Shown here in pieces: positions 17,209-26,032 of a DNA stretch of 64,000 nucleotides. Under the pieces are notes generated by a model, which saw nothing but the letters and a program-made list of their open reading frames with translations, was not told where the DNA came from and made no database searches. Made by a program: the position numbers and the translations under genes. Each line of letters opens with the position of its first letter. Position 1 is the first letter of the stretch. Source of the stretch: Methylococcus mesophilus (lineage in GTDB: Bacteria; Pseudomonadota; Gammaproteobacteria; Methylococcales; Methylococcaceae); assembly GCF_026247885.1 (NCBI RefSeq), contig NZ_CP110921.1, forward strand, positions 2,289,001-2,353,000, given 5' to 3'.

Positions 17209-17718
17209 ATGAATACAAACGTGAAGCACATTGTGACTAGAACGTTAGGCAGTCTGGTTGCGATGGCGCTGTTGGAGCCGCAACCCGCGGCCGCCGAAGA
17301 TGCTAAAACATATCCAGGGACAATGTGTCGACCATACATCGGAAAAGCTGCCAAATTTTTTGTTGGCAGTTCGAATACCGATCCCAACAGTGGATATTTT
17401 ATCACTTGCCCAGTCGTTCGGGACAGTGTGAACACGGGCATCAATTCCGCGTCTATTACCGTAGTAGATAACTCACCAGTTGAAAACGTTGAGTGCGAAC
17501 TTTTTTCCGCTAGACCCGATACCATTACTGTCGCATCCTCAAGACGTACAAGCTCCGGCACAAACTCAGCCCCCCAGACCCTGCAGTTCGGCAGCCTATC
17601 CGCGGTCAGCGGTGGCTTCTATTACATCACCTGCTGGATCCCCAAAGCACAACCAGCGGGCTCCGGCGGCTTCAATTACAGCCGCATTGTGTCGTACCGA
17701 GTCAACGAGAAAGACTAG
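17209..17718 (+). CDS. small secreted protein, tandem copy B
   Basis: A 169-residue paralogue of the preceding gene with the same leader sequence (GGGAGAAATACTC ahead of ATG), signal peptide and Cys pattern. The most divergent part is residues ~28-48. Duplication includes the 5' leader, so each copy has its own identical ribosome binding site. The gene is followed by a GC-rich hairpin and T-run. The role is unknown. Confidence 0.75.
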   Translation: MNTNVKHIVTRTLGSLVAMALLEPQPAAAEDAKTYPGTMCRPYIGKAAKFFVGSSNTDPNSGYFITCPVVRDSVNTGINSASITVVDNSPVENVECELFSARPDTITVASSRRTSSGTNSAPQTLQFGSLSAVSGGFYYITCWIPKAQPAGSGGFNYSRIVSYRVNEKD

Positions 17719-17730
17719 GACTCTGTGCCA

Positions 17731-17760
17731 AGCGCCACTCTTTGAGAGCGGCGCTCTTTT
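17731..17760 (+). terminator. possible intrinsic terminator
   Basis: An AGCGCC/GGCGCT stem with a short loop is followed by CTTTT just after the stop of copy B. The next ribosome binding site is only ~10 bp further, so it may act as an attenuator instead. Confidence 0.45.
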
Positions 17761-17777
17761 GATAAAAGGAACAGACT

Positions 17778-18518
17778 ATGAGTCGTGCCATTCCCTATAC
17801 CTGTGGCGCCATCGCTCTGGCCGGTATCATTTCCTGGTCAGAGATGGAACTGGCGTCCCAGGGTTTTCGTGCAGGTTCGGTATCAGAGACTGGCTCGCAG
17901 GTGAGCACGGATAAGACCGTGGCGCCCCCCTGGGGTAACACCCATTTAGAACAGTCCGACGACAATCAGCCTTGGCCACGCCTGGAAAAACAACTACGGC
18001 AATTGCAGCAACAGATTCAGATCCAGCAGCAGACGCTACAGAAACAACAGAATGAGATCGCGCGCCTTACCCACGCCCTGGCGACGGCCGCGCCATCCGG
18101 CACCACGGATCAAGAAATCAGCAATGCGCCGGCACAATCCGATGAAGAGCGGGAGCAAGCTCGATTAGAGCGATTGGATGGGGAGTTCGCCCAACAGAAA
18201 GACGATCCCGAGTGGAGCATGGAGGCGGCAAGTCAGATCGTATACACGGTGGAGAAGGTGCTTGACGATCGCGAAGGGGGCACCACGAAAGGTACGTCCC
18301 TGGTAGATGCAAGCTGTCACGCCACGTTATGCCGGATAGAACTCGCCGTGGAAGACATGTCGGCGCTCAGCAGCTTTGCTCAAGAATTTCCCATACAGCT
18401 TGGCTGGCAAGCAAGCATCAACCAAACGGTTACCCATAATCCGGATGGCAGCGTCGGAAGCATCATTTATGTTTCGAGAGATGGACATGATCTTCCGGCA
18501 GAAGAAGGCAGTTATTAA
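17778..18518 (+). CDS. exported coiled-coil protein
   Basis: A 246-residue protein with an AAAGGA ribosome binding site. The N-terminus has a hydrophobic segment (residues ~5-25) that may be a signal peptide or anchor. Residues ~66-100 form a Gln-rich coiled coil (LRQLQQQIQIQQQTLQKQQ). The C-terminal domain has two Cys in VDASCHATLCRIEL, a motif of unassigned periplasmic proteins, followed by a small alpha/beta unit. It is downstream of the tandem secreted pair and upstream of the repeat block before the Tc locus. The function is unknown. Confidence 0.7.
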   Translation: MSRAIPYTCGAIALAGIISWSEMELASQGFRAGSVSETGSQVSTDKTVAPPWGNTHLEQSDDNQPWPRLEKQLRQLQQQIQIQQQTLQKQQNEIARLTHALATAAPSGTTDQEISNAPAQSDEEREQARLERLDGEFAQQKDDPEWSMEAASQIVYTVEKVLDDREGGTTKGTSLVDASCHATLCRIELAVEDMSALSSFAQEFPIQLGWQASINQTVTHNPDGSVGSIIYVSRDGHDLPAEEGSY

Positions 18519-18523
18519 TGATA

Positions 18524-18759
18524 ACGAAAGTAATGGCATATACATCCATCTCCCTCTGGGAGATGGCCCAATTCCGTTAAGTTAAGCCGTCATACCGGCA
18601 GGGATTGCCGGTATCCAGGCCACATGGACGTGAAGGGCTTTCGCCATCCATGGCTTCTGGGTTCCGGCATTCCCTGCCGGAACGACGAGTTTTTTCTTAA
18701 CTTAACGGTATTGGGAGAGGGCCGGGGTGAGGAAGGCCGGTATATGGCATTACTTTTTT
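18524..18759. repeat. palindromic repeat element split by another repeat
   Basis: The outer element has imperfect inverted ends (GAAAGTAATGGCATATAC at left, GTATATGGCATTACTTTTT at right) and an internal CTCCCTCTGGGAGA motif. A second intact copy is at 31059-31137. Here the element is interrupted by the 147 bp palindrome at 18568-18714. Confidence 0.75.
18568..18714. mobile_element. MITE-like palindrome with 19 bp terminal inverted repeats
   Basis: The ends CCAATTCCGTTAAGTTAAG and its inverse match at 18 of 19 positions. The core carries GTCATACCGGCAGGG and CCCTGCCGGAACGAC arms. Flanks GAGATGG (left) and GAGAGGG (right) look like a 7 bp target duplication inside the outer element. No coding capacity, so it would need a transposase in trans. 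Confidence 0.7.
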
Positions 18760-18803
18760 AATTCTTAGTAGCAAGGTAAGGGCAACACGGAGTTTGAGTT
18801 TGC

Positions 18804-21800
18804 ATGAGCAACAAGTCAGGCACATCCAGCCAGATCATCGGTCTGCCGCAGGGCGGGGGGGCTTTACACGGCATCGGCGAGAAATTCGCTCCCGACCTGC
18901 ACACCGGCACCGGCAACTTCAGCGTGCCGATCGCCCTGCCGTCCGGGCGCAATGGCTTTCAGCCCCAGCTCAGCTTGGTCTACAGCACCGGCAACGGTAA
19001 CGGAGCGTTCGGCCTGGGTTGGAGCTTGAGCCTCCCCGGCGTGATGCGGAAGACCTCCAACGGCCTGCCGCGTTACGACGACCGCAAGGACACTTTTGTG
19101 CTGTCCGGCGCAGAGGACCTGGTGCCGGTGGATATTCAGCCCGGCCTGACCCGTTACCGCCCGCGCACCGAGGGCCTGTTCGCTCGCATCGCCCATCGCC
19201 GCGACGCGGCGCAGGACTACTGGCAGGTCGACAGCAAGGACGGCCTCACCAGTTTCTACGGCTCCCCGGCCAAGGCCGGGCGCGATCCGGCGGCGATTAC
19301 CGCCCCCGACCACGACGGCCGGGTTTTCGCCTGGAAACTCAGCCGCACCGTCGATCCCTTCGGCAACCGCATCGACTATCTGTACGAGCGCGATGCCGAG
19401 CAATCCGACGGCCCGCATCGATGGGATCAGGTGTATTTGTCCGAAATCCGCTACGCGGACTACGGGGACCCGGCCAATCCGCAGTTCCTGGTCCGGGTGA
19501 AATTCCTTTACGAACAGCGCCCGGACCCGTTTTCCGAATACCGCGCCGGCTTCGAGATCCGCACCGTGCGCCGCTGCACTCGCATCGAGGTGTACACCCA
19601 GGCAGACAAGGAGCGGCTGACGCGCACCTATCATCTGGACTATGCGGACCGACAGCCGGCGATCGCCTTGCCGCTGAACAAGGCCTCGCTGCTGCACCAG
19701 GTCCGAGTGGAAGGGCACGACGGCGAGCAGTCGGAATTCCTGCCGCCGCTGGAGTTCGGCTACAGCCCGTTTACCCCCGACGCGCAAAAGTTCATCGCCG
19801 TCACCGGCCCCGACCTGCCGCGGGGCTCGCTGGCGCGGCCGGAATACGAGCTGGCGGATCTGTTCGGCAACGGCCTGCCGGACATCCTGGAAATGAACGG
19901 CACGGTGCGCTATTGGCGCAACCTGGGCGAAGGCCGCTTCGACCGCCCGCGGGAGATGGCCGAGGCGCCGGGGGGCCTGCGGCTCGCCGATCCGGGTGTG
20001 CAGATGATCGACGCCGACGGCGATGGCCGCATCGATCTGATGGTCAGCCGCCCCGGCCTCTCGGGCTATTTCCCGCTGCGCTTCAACGGCCTGTGGGACC
20101 GCAAGTCCTTTCAGCCTTACCAGGCCGCGCCGAGCTTCGCCCTGGAAGACCCGGAAGTCAGACTGCTCGACCTGACCGGCGACGGCGTCACCGACGCGAT
20201 CCGCTCCGGCAGCCGGCTCGAATGCTTCTTCAACGACGCCCAACAGGGTTGGAATGAAAGCCGCAGCGTGGAACGCCAAGCACTGGCGGTTTTCCCCAAC
20301 GTCAACTTCTCCGATCCTCGCGTGAAACTGGGCGACCTCAGCGGCGACGGGCTGCAGGACATCGCGCTGGTGCATGACGGGCATGTCGACTACTGGCCCA
20401 GCCTGGGCTACGGCAACTGGGGAAAACGGATTTCGATGCGCAACGCCCCACGGTTTCCCTACGGCTACGACCCAAGACGCATCCTGATCGACGACGTCGA
20501 CGGCGACGGGCTGGCCGACCTCGTCTACGTGGACGACCGCAAGGTACTGCTGTGGATCAACCAGGGCGGCAACGGCTGGAGCGATCCCGTCGAGATCACC
20601 GGCACCCCGCCGGTCTCCGACATGGATGCGGTGCGCCTGGTCGACCTGCTGGGCACCGGCAACCGCGGCCTGCTGTGGAGCGCCGACGCCGACGGGTCGA
20701 ACCGGCCGCACCTGTTCTTTCTGGATTTCTGCGGCGGCGTCAAACCTTATTTGCTGACCCGTACGGACAACCACCTGGGCAGCTTGACCCGGGTCGGGTA
20801 CACCTCTTCCGTCCATTTTTACCTACGCGACCAGCAGCGCCCGGCCAGCCGCTGGCAGACCCCGCTGCCGTTTCCGGTGCAGGTGGTGGCCAAGGTCGAG
20901 GTCGTCGATCAAATCTCGCAAGGCAAGCTGACCACCGAGTACGCCTACCATCACGGCTATTGGGACGGGGCCGAGCGCGAATTCCGCGGTTTCGGCCGAG
21001 TCGACCGGCGCGACAGCGAGGTCTTCGCCGACTTCCACGGCAGCGGCCTGCACGGCGGGCAAGCCTTCGAGACGGTGGCTGCAAGCCGCTTCTCGCCGCC
21101 TTTGGAAACCCGCACCTGGTTCCATCAGGGGCCGGTCGGCGACGAGTTCGGCGACTGGACGGAACTGGATTTCAGTGCCGAATACTGGCCCGAAGACCCG
21201 CCGGCGCTGGGCCGTCCGCAGGCGATGACCGAGGCGCTCAATACCCTGCCCCGCCGCCGCAAGCGCGACGCCTTGCGGGCCCTGCGCGGCAGCGTGCTGC
21301 GCACCGAACTGTACGCGCTGGACGGCACGGACCTGCAACACCGTCCCTACACCGTCACCGAAGCGCTGCACGGGGTGCGCGAAGAAGTGCCGCCGGCCGA
21401 CGGCGAGCGGCAGCCGATCTTTTTCAGCTTCGCCCTGGCGCAACGGACCACGCAATGGGAGCGCGGCCAGGAGCCTATGACTCAGCTCAGCCTGATGGGC
21501 GATTACGACCAATACGGCCGTTTGCAGTCGCAGTTCAGCGTGGCGGTCCCGCGCGGCCGGGATTACCGGGTCGCCGCCCAAACGGCGCAGCCGTATCTCG
21601 CCACCTACGGCGAAACCGGTTACCTGCAACGCGACGACGCGCAGCGCTATCTGATCGACCGGGTCGCCAAAACCAGCAGCTATGAAATCCTCAACGACGG
21701 CAAGCTCCCGGTATTGGCCTTGTGGGATACGGTCAGGAAAGGCAACGCGGCACGCCAATTGATCGGCCAGACCCTGAATTTTTACGACGGCGCGGCCTTT

Positions 21801-24800
21801 CAGGGCCTGCCGCTCGGCCAGTTGGGCGCATACGGTGCCGTGGTGCGCACGGAAAACCTGGTGTTACCCGAGGCGCTGCTCAGGGAACTGTATCGCAGCG
21901 GCGAGACGGTGCTCGATCCGCCGGAGCTTCCGCCGTATCTGAAACCCGGTGCGCCGGCCTGGACCGGCGAATATCCAGCCGAGTTCCGCAAACTGGCAGC
22001 GCAAGCGGGTTACGTCTATCGTAAGGGCGGCGCCAATGCCGTCTCGGCGCAGGGCTTTTTCGCCATCACCGCGAGCCACCTTTACGATTTTCAGCTCGGT
22101 ACCGCCAACGGCAAAGGCCGCGGCCTGGTCTTGCAACAGCACGATCCGCTGGGGCGGCGCTCGGTCATCGCCTACGACCGTTACGAACTGCTGCCGGAGC
22201 GGGTCATCGATCCGCTCGGCCTGAAAACGGAAGCCAAATACGATTATCGGGTATTGCAGCCGGAAGTCGTCACCGATGCCAATCTCAACAGCCGCCATTT
22301 CCGCTACACGCCGCTCGGCCTGCTGCGCGCGGTCCGGGTGCAGGGCAAAGCCAATGTCGTCGAGGGCGACCGCCAACGGCCCGGCGTGGAGCTGAGCTAC
22401 GACCTGCTGGCCTTCAGCGAACGCAGGCAGCCGGTGTCGGTACGCACCAGGCAATACCAGCATCACGACAGCGATACCGACGTGCCGCTGCCGCAGCGGG
22501 ACGAGACCATCGAAACCGTCGAATATTCCGACGGCTTCGGCCGGCTGCTGCAGACCCGCGTGCAGTCGGAGGACATCCGCTTCGGCGATCCCGTATTCGG
22601 CGGCGGCATCCTCCCCGCCGATCAGGCCGACGACCGGACCACCCGCGAAGCATTTTCCGGCGTGCGCAACACCGACGCCGCCCGCCCCAACGTGCGGGTC
22701 AGCGGCTGGCAGATCTACGACAACAAGGGCCGGGTGGTCGAAAAGTACGAGCCGTTCTACGGCCGGGGCTGGGATTACGCCGCGCCGGGCGAGGCGGAGT
22801 TCGGCCAGAAGGCCGTGATGACTTACGACCCGCGCGGCCAGGTAGTCCGCACTCTGAATCCGGACGGCTCGGAGCAGCGGGTGATCTATGGCGTTCCCGC
22901 CGATCTGGCCAAACCCGAGGATTTCGAACCGACACCGTGGGAGGCCTATACCTACGACGCCAACGACAACGCCGGCCGCACCCACGCCGAGGCCGCGCAA
23001 GGCTATGAATCGCACTGGAACACCCCGGCCAGCATCGCCATCGACGCGCTGGGGCGTACGGTCGAAGCCACTGTCCGCAACGGCGCCGATCCCAAGGATT
23101 GGTATGTCACCCGCTCCGCCTACGACATCCGCGGCAACCTCCTCAGCATCACCGACGCGCTCGGGCGGGTGGCGTTCCGCTACGGCTACGACCTGGCCAA
23201 CAGGCCCTGGCGCACCGACAGCATCGACGCGGGTTTGCGCCGCGCGGTGCTGGATGCCATCGGCAATCCGATCGAAAACCGCGACAGCAAGGGCGCACTG
23301 ATCCTGCACGCCTACGACGACGGCAACCGCCCCAACCGGCGGTGGGCTCGGGACGGCCTGAACCAGCCGCTGACGCTGCGCGAGGTCCTGATCTACGGCG
23401 ACCGGCCGGAATCCGGACTGACGGTGGAGGCCGCGCGGAAACTGAACCTGCTCGGAAAGCCGTACAAGCATTACGACGAGGCCGGACGGATCACCGTGCC
23501 GGCCTATGACTTCAAGGGCAATCCGCTCAGCCAGACGCGCCAGGTCATCGGCGACACGGCATTGCTGACGGCCTATCGAGACGCCGCCGAACGCCGGTGG
23601 GACATCGCGGCGTTCCGGGTCGACTGGCAAGCGCCGGCGGGTATCACGCTAGAAGCCCACGCCGAGACCCTGCTTGACGGAACGGCCTACGAAACCCGTA
23701 CCCGATACGATGCGCTGAACCGCGTCAAGAGTCTGCGCTATCCGCAGGATGTGACGGGCCAGCGGCAGGAACTGCAACCGGTGTACAACCGGGCTGGCAG
23801 CCTGGCCCAGGTGAAGCTGAACGGGGAAACCTATGTGCGGGAGATCGCCTACAGCGCCAAAGGCCAGCGAGTACTGATCGCCTACGGCAACGGCGTCATG
23901 ACCCGCTACGGCTACGACGACCGCAGCTTCCGCCTGCTGCGGCTGCGTTCGGAACGCTACGGCCAGTCCGAGGCCGGAGGCTACCAGCCGGTCGGCGAGG
24001 CGCTGCAGGACTTCGCCTATCGCTACGACCTGGTGGGCAACATCCTTGAAATCCAGGACCGCACCCCGGCCAGCGGCATTCGCAACAATCCCGCCGCCGC
24101 CCTGGCCAGCGGCCCGATCGCGCAATGGCTCGGCTCGGGCGACGCCCTGATCCGCCAGTTCGAATACGACCCGATCTACCGGCTGTTGTCCGCCACCGGC
24201 CGCGAATGCGACCAGCCGCCGGAATCGCCGCCCTGGCTGGACCTGCCGCGCTGCACCGACCCGACCCGCACCCGCGCCTATACCCAGCGCTACCGCTACG
24301 ACCCGCTGGGAAACCTGCAGCAGTTGCAGCATCAACTGGCCGGCGGAGCAGTGAACCGGGATTTCGCGACCGTCGCCGGCAACAATCGCCTGGACAGCGT
24401 TTCCATCGGCCAAAACGTCTATCGCTACGCCTACGACGCCAACGGCAATATGATCCGGGAAACGCTCTCCCGGCAGTACGACTGGGATCACAGCGACCGG
24501 CTGAAGGCTTTCCGCACCCAGACCGAAGCCACGGAGCCTTCGGTGCATGCGCAATACCTCTACGACGCCACCGGCATGCGGGTGAAGAAACTGGTACGCA
24601 AGCAAGGCGGCCAATACACCGTCTCGGTCTACGTCGGCGGAATCTTCGAATACCACCGCTCGGCACAGGGAGCCACCGTGCAGGAAAACAACACCCTGCA
24701 CGTGATGGACGACAAGTCGCGCATCGCAACGGTCCTAGTCGGCCCCCCTTTCCCCGACGATACCACCCCGCCGGTCAAATACCACCTCGGCGACCACCTC

Positions 24801-25940
24801 GGCAGCAGCCACGTGGTCATAGCTGGCGACGGAACCTGGCTGAACCGCGAGGAATACACCGCTTACGGCGAAACCAGTTTCGGCAGTTTTTCCAGGAAGC
24901 GTTACCGGTTCACCGGCAAGGAAAGGGATGAAGAAAGCGGATTGAATTACCACGCCGCCAGATATTATGCGCCTTGGCTTGCAAAATGGATCAGCGCCGA
25001 TCCGATTGGGTGGAAAGGCGGGGTAAATCTATTCGCTTACTGCAGCGGCAATCCAACCAGGCTGATAGACCCGAGTGGCCATTGTGGCGATGACTGGGAG
25101 TTCTGCAATCCTTTTGACGACGATTGTGGACTCGATACCATCGTTGAAGTTCATGACGAAGTTTTCAAGACCGATGACGCCATTGCCGGATTTGGCGATA
25201 CAGCATCGTTTGGATTGACAAAAAAAATCAGAAGCGCCGCCGGCAGAGACAGCACCATCGATTATGACAGCCTTCAATATAAGGGCGGGCAAGTAGCCGG
25301 CTACGCACATGGAGTGGCCATGGGAGGGCTTGGACTGGCCAAATCGGTAGGAGCGATGGGCGTTGCAAAGACCGCCCAAGCTGCGTTTGTTATGCACGTG
25401 GCTACAAAAGGTGTGGGGCATGCAGCGGACTTCGTAGACTCCTCGGGATGGACCAAATCCATTGCCCAAAACCTCATCAACTACCTCCCCCTGGCATTTG
25501 GAATGCTAACGAGAGGCGGCAGACCACCAAGCTCTCCTTTTAGTTTCGCGACTAACGAAGCATGGATCTACAAGGGGAGAGTCATTCGTATTCTAAATAC
25601 CCCCCGGGGTCCTCAGGCTTATTATCGAAGAACAGGCGGAGGCTCGCAAAGCCCTGACGGGGCCCAAGAAGGTGACTGGGTTCCATTCGAAGGCATCAAT
25701 CCGTGGCAGATATGTAAACCCCGCCACGTCACGAATCCTGACCCATCCATGCCGCGACAGCTACGGGGATGGGGAAGCGAGCAAGCGAAGGCGGCTGGCG
25801 ACTGGGCGAAACAACAGTATGAAACAAATCCTCCGGCGATGCATGACGTTGGGGACGACTGGGGTTTGATACAGCAAAGAATCGAACAAATTGGCGTTCC
25901 AGTCCAATTTCCAATGTATGGCGGCACGAGAGCTCAATAG
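18804..25940 (+). CDS. TcB-TcC fusion of a Tc toxin complex (SpvB/TcdB/RHS)
   Basis: A 2378-residue protein. Residues ~10-340 form the SpvB domain (TGTGNFSVPIALPSGRNGF, LVYSTGNGNGAFGLGWSLS). FG-GAP-like Asp-rich repeats follow (DADGDGRIDLM, DLSGDGLQDIA), then the TcdB middle region with TEYAYHHGYWDGAEREFRGF. From ~1150 RHS repeats with YDxxG units lead to the RHS core at ~1990-2090 (YHLGDHLGSSH, YTAYGE, ESGLNYHAARYYAPWLAKW, DPIGWKGGVNLFAYCSGNP). The final ~285 residues are the variable toxin tip. In Tc toxins B and C form a cocoon holding the tip, which is cut off and injected by TcA. B and C are usually separate proteins; here they are one. GGAG lies ~11 bp before the ATG. No immunity gene is seen. 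Confidence 0.92.
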   Translation: MSNKSGTSSQIIGLPQGGGALHGIGEKFAPDLHTGTGNFSVPIALPSGRNGFQPQLSLVYSTGNGNGAFGLGWSLSLPGVMRKTSNGLPRYDDRKDTFVLSGAEDLVPVDIQPGLTRYRPRTEGLFARIAHRRDAAQDYWQVDSKDGLTSFYGSPAKAGRDPAAITAPDHDGRVFAWKLSRTVDPFGNRIDYLYERDAEQSDGPHRWDQVYLSEIRYADYGDPANPQFLVRVKFLYEQRPDPFSEYRAGFEIRTVRRCTRIEVYTQADKERLTRTYHLDYADRQPAIALPLNKASLLHQVRVEGHDGEQSEFLPPLEFGYSPFTPDAQKFIAVTGPDLPRGSLARPEYELADLFGNGLPDILEMNGTVRYWRNLGEGRFDRPREMAEAPGGLRLADPGVQMIDADGDGRIDLMVSRPGLSGYFPLRFNGLWDRKSFQPYQAAPSFALEDPEVRLLDLTGDGVTDAIRSGSRLECFFNDAQQGWNESRSVERQALAVFPNVNFSDPRVKLGDLSGDGLQDIALVHDGHVDYWPSLGYGNWGKRISMRNAPRFPYGYDPRRILIDDVDGDGLADLVYVDDRKVLLWINQGGNGWSDPVEITGTPPVSDMDAVRLVDLLGTGNRGLLWSADADGSNRPHLFFLDFCGGVKPYLLTRTDNHLGSLTRVGYTSSVHFYLRDQQRPASRWQTPLPFPVQVVAKVEVVDQISQGKLTTEYAYHHGYWDGAEREFRGFGRVDRRDSEVFADFHGSGLHGGQAFETVAASRFSPPLETRTWFHQGPVGDEFGDWTELDFSAEYWPEDPPALGRPQAMTEALNTLPRRRKRDALRALRGSVLRTELYALDGTDLQHRPYTVTEALHGVREEVPPADGERQPIFFSFALAQRTTQWERGQEPMTQLSLMGDYDQYGRLQSQFSVAVPRGRDYRVAAQTAQPYLATYGETGYLQRDDAQRYLIDRVAKTSSYEILNDGKLPVLALWDTVRKGNAARQLIGQTLNFYDGAAFQGLPLGQLGAYGAVVRTENLVLPEALLRELYRSGETVLDPPELPPYLKPGAPAWTGEYPAEFRKLAAQAGYVYRKGGANAVSAQGFFAITASHLYDFQLGTANGKGRGLVLQQHDPLGRRSVIAYDRYELLPERVIDPLGLKTEAKYDYRVLQPEVVTDANLNSRHFRYTPLGLLRAVRVQGKANVVEGDRQRPGVELSYDLLAFSERRQPVSVRTRQYQHHDSDTDVPLPQRDETIETVEYSDGFGRLLQTRVQSEDIRFGDPVFGGGILPADQADDRTTREAFSGVRNTDAARPNVRVSGWQIYDNKGRVVEKYEPFYGRGWDYAAPGEAEFGQKAVMTYDPRGQVVRTLNPDGSEQRVIYGVPADLAKPEDFEPTPWEAYTYDANDNAGRTHAEAAQGYESHWNTPASIAIDALGRTVEATVRNGADPKDWYVTRSAYDIRGNLLSITDALGRVAFRYGYDLANRPWRTDSIDAGLRRAVLDAIGNPIENRDSKGALILHAYDDGNRPNRRWARDGLNQPLTLREVLIYGDRPESGLTVEAARKLNLLGKPYKHYDEAGRITVPAYDFKGNPLSQTRQVIGDTALLTAYRDAAERRWDIAAFRVDWQAPAGITLEAHAETLLDGTAYETRTRYDALNRVKSLRYPQDVTGQRQELQPVYNRAGSLAQVKLNGETYVREIAYSAKGQRVLIAYGNGVMTRYGYDDRSFRLLRLRSERYGQSEAGGYQPVGEALQDFAYRYDLVGNILEIQDRTPASGIRNNPAAALASGPIAQWLGSGDALIRQFEYDPIYRLLSATGRECDQPPESPPWLDLPRCTDPTRTRAYTQRYRYDPLGNLQQLQHQLAGGAVNRDFATVAGNNRLDSVSIGQNVYRYAYDANGNMIRETLSRQYDWDHSDRLKAFRTQTEATEPSVHAQYLYDATGMRVKKLVRKQGGQYTVSVYVGGIFEYHRSAQGATVQENNTLHVMDDKSRIATVLVGPPFPDDTTPPVKYHLGDHLGSSHVVIAGDGTWLNREEYTAYGETSFGSFSRKRYRFTGKERDEESGLNYHAARYYAPWLAKWISADPIGWKGGVNLFAYCSGNPTRLIDPSGHCGDDWEFCNPFDDDCGLDTIVEVHDEVFKTDDAIAGFGDTASFGLTKKIRSAAGRDSTIDYDSLQYKGGQVAGYAHGVAMGGLGLAKSVGAMGVAKTAQAAFVMHVATKGVGHAADFVDSSGWTKSIAQNLINYLPLAFGMLTRGGRPPSSPFSFATNEAWIYKGRVIRILNTPRGPQAYYRRTGGGSQSPDGAQEGDWVPFEGINPWQICKPRHVTNPDPSMPRQLRGWGSEQAKAAGDWAKQQYETNPPAMHDVGDDWGLIQQRIEQIGVPVQFPMYGGTRAQ

Positions 25941-26032
25941 GACTTGAGTGAGAAAATGTCAATTATCTCGGCATCACGAGAAATGTGGACAACCAATACA
26001 AACAGCTTTCACAAATCACACCGGAGAACCCA

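Noticed and set aside
18864-20816. 650-residue minus-strand ORF inside the Tc locus
   Set aside because: Antisense to the SpvB part of the fusion; no start signals or motifs.
21864-23630. 588-residue minus-strand ORF inside the Tc locus
   Set aside because: Antisense to the RHS repeats of the TcB-TcC fusion; composition matches a shadow.
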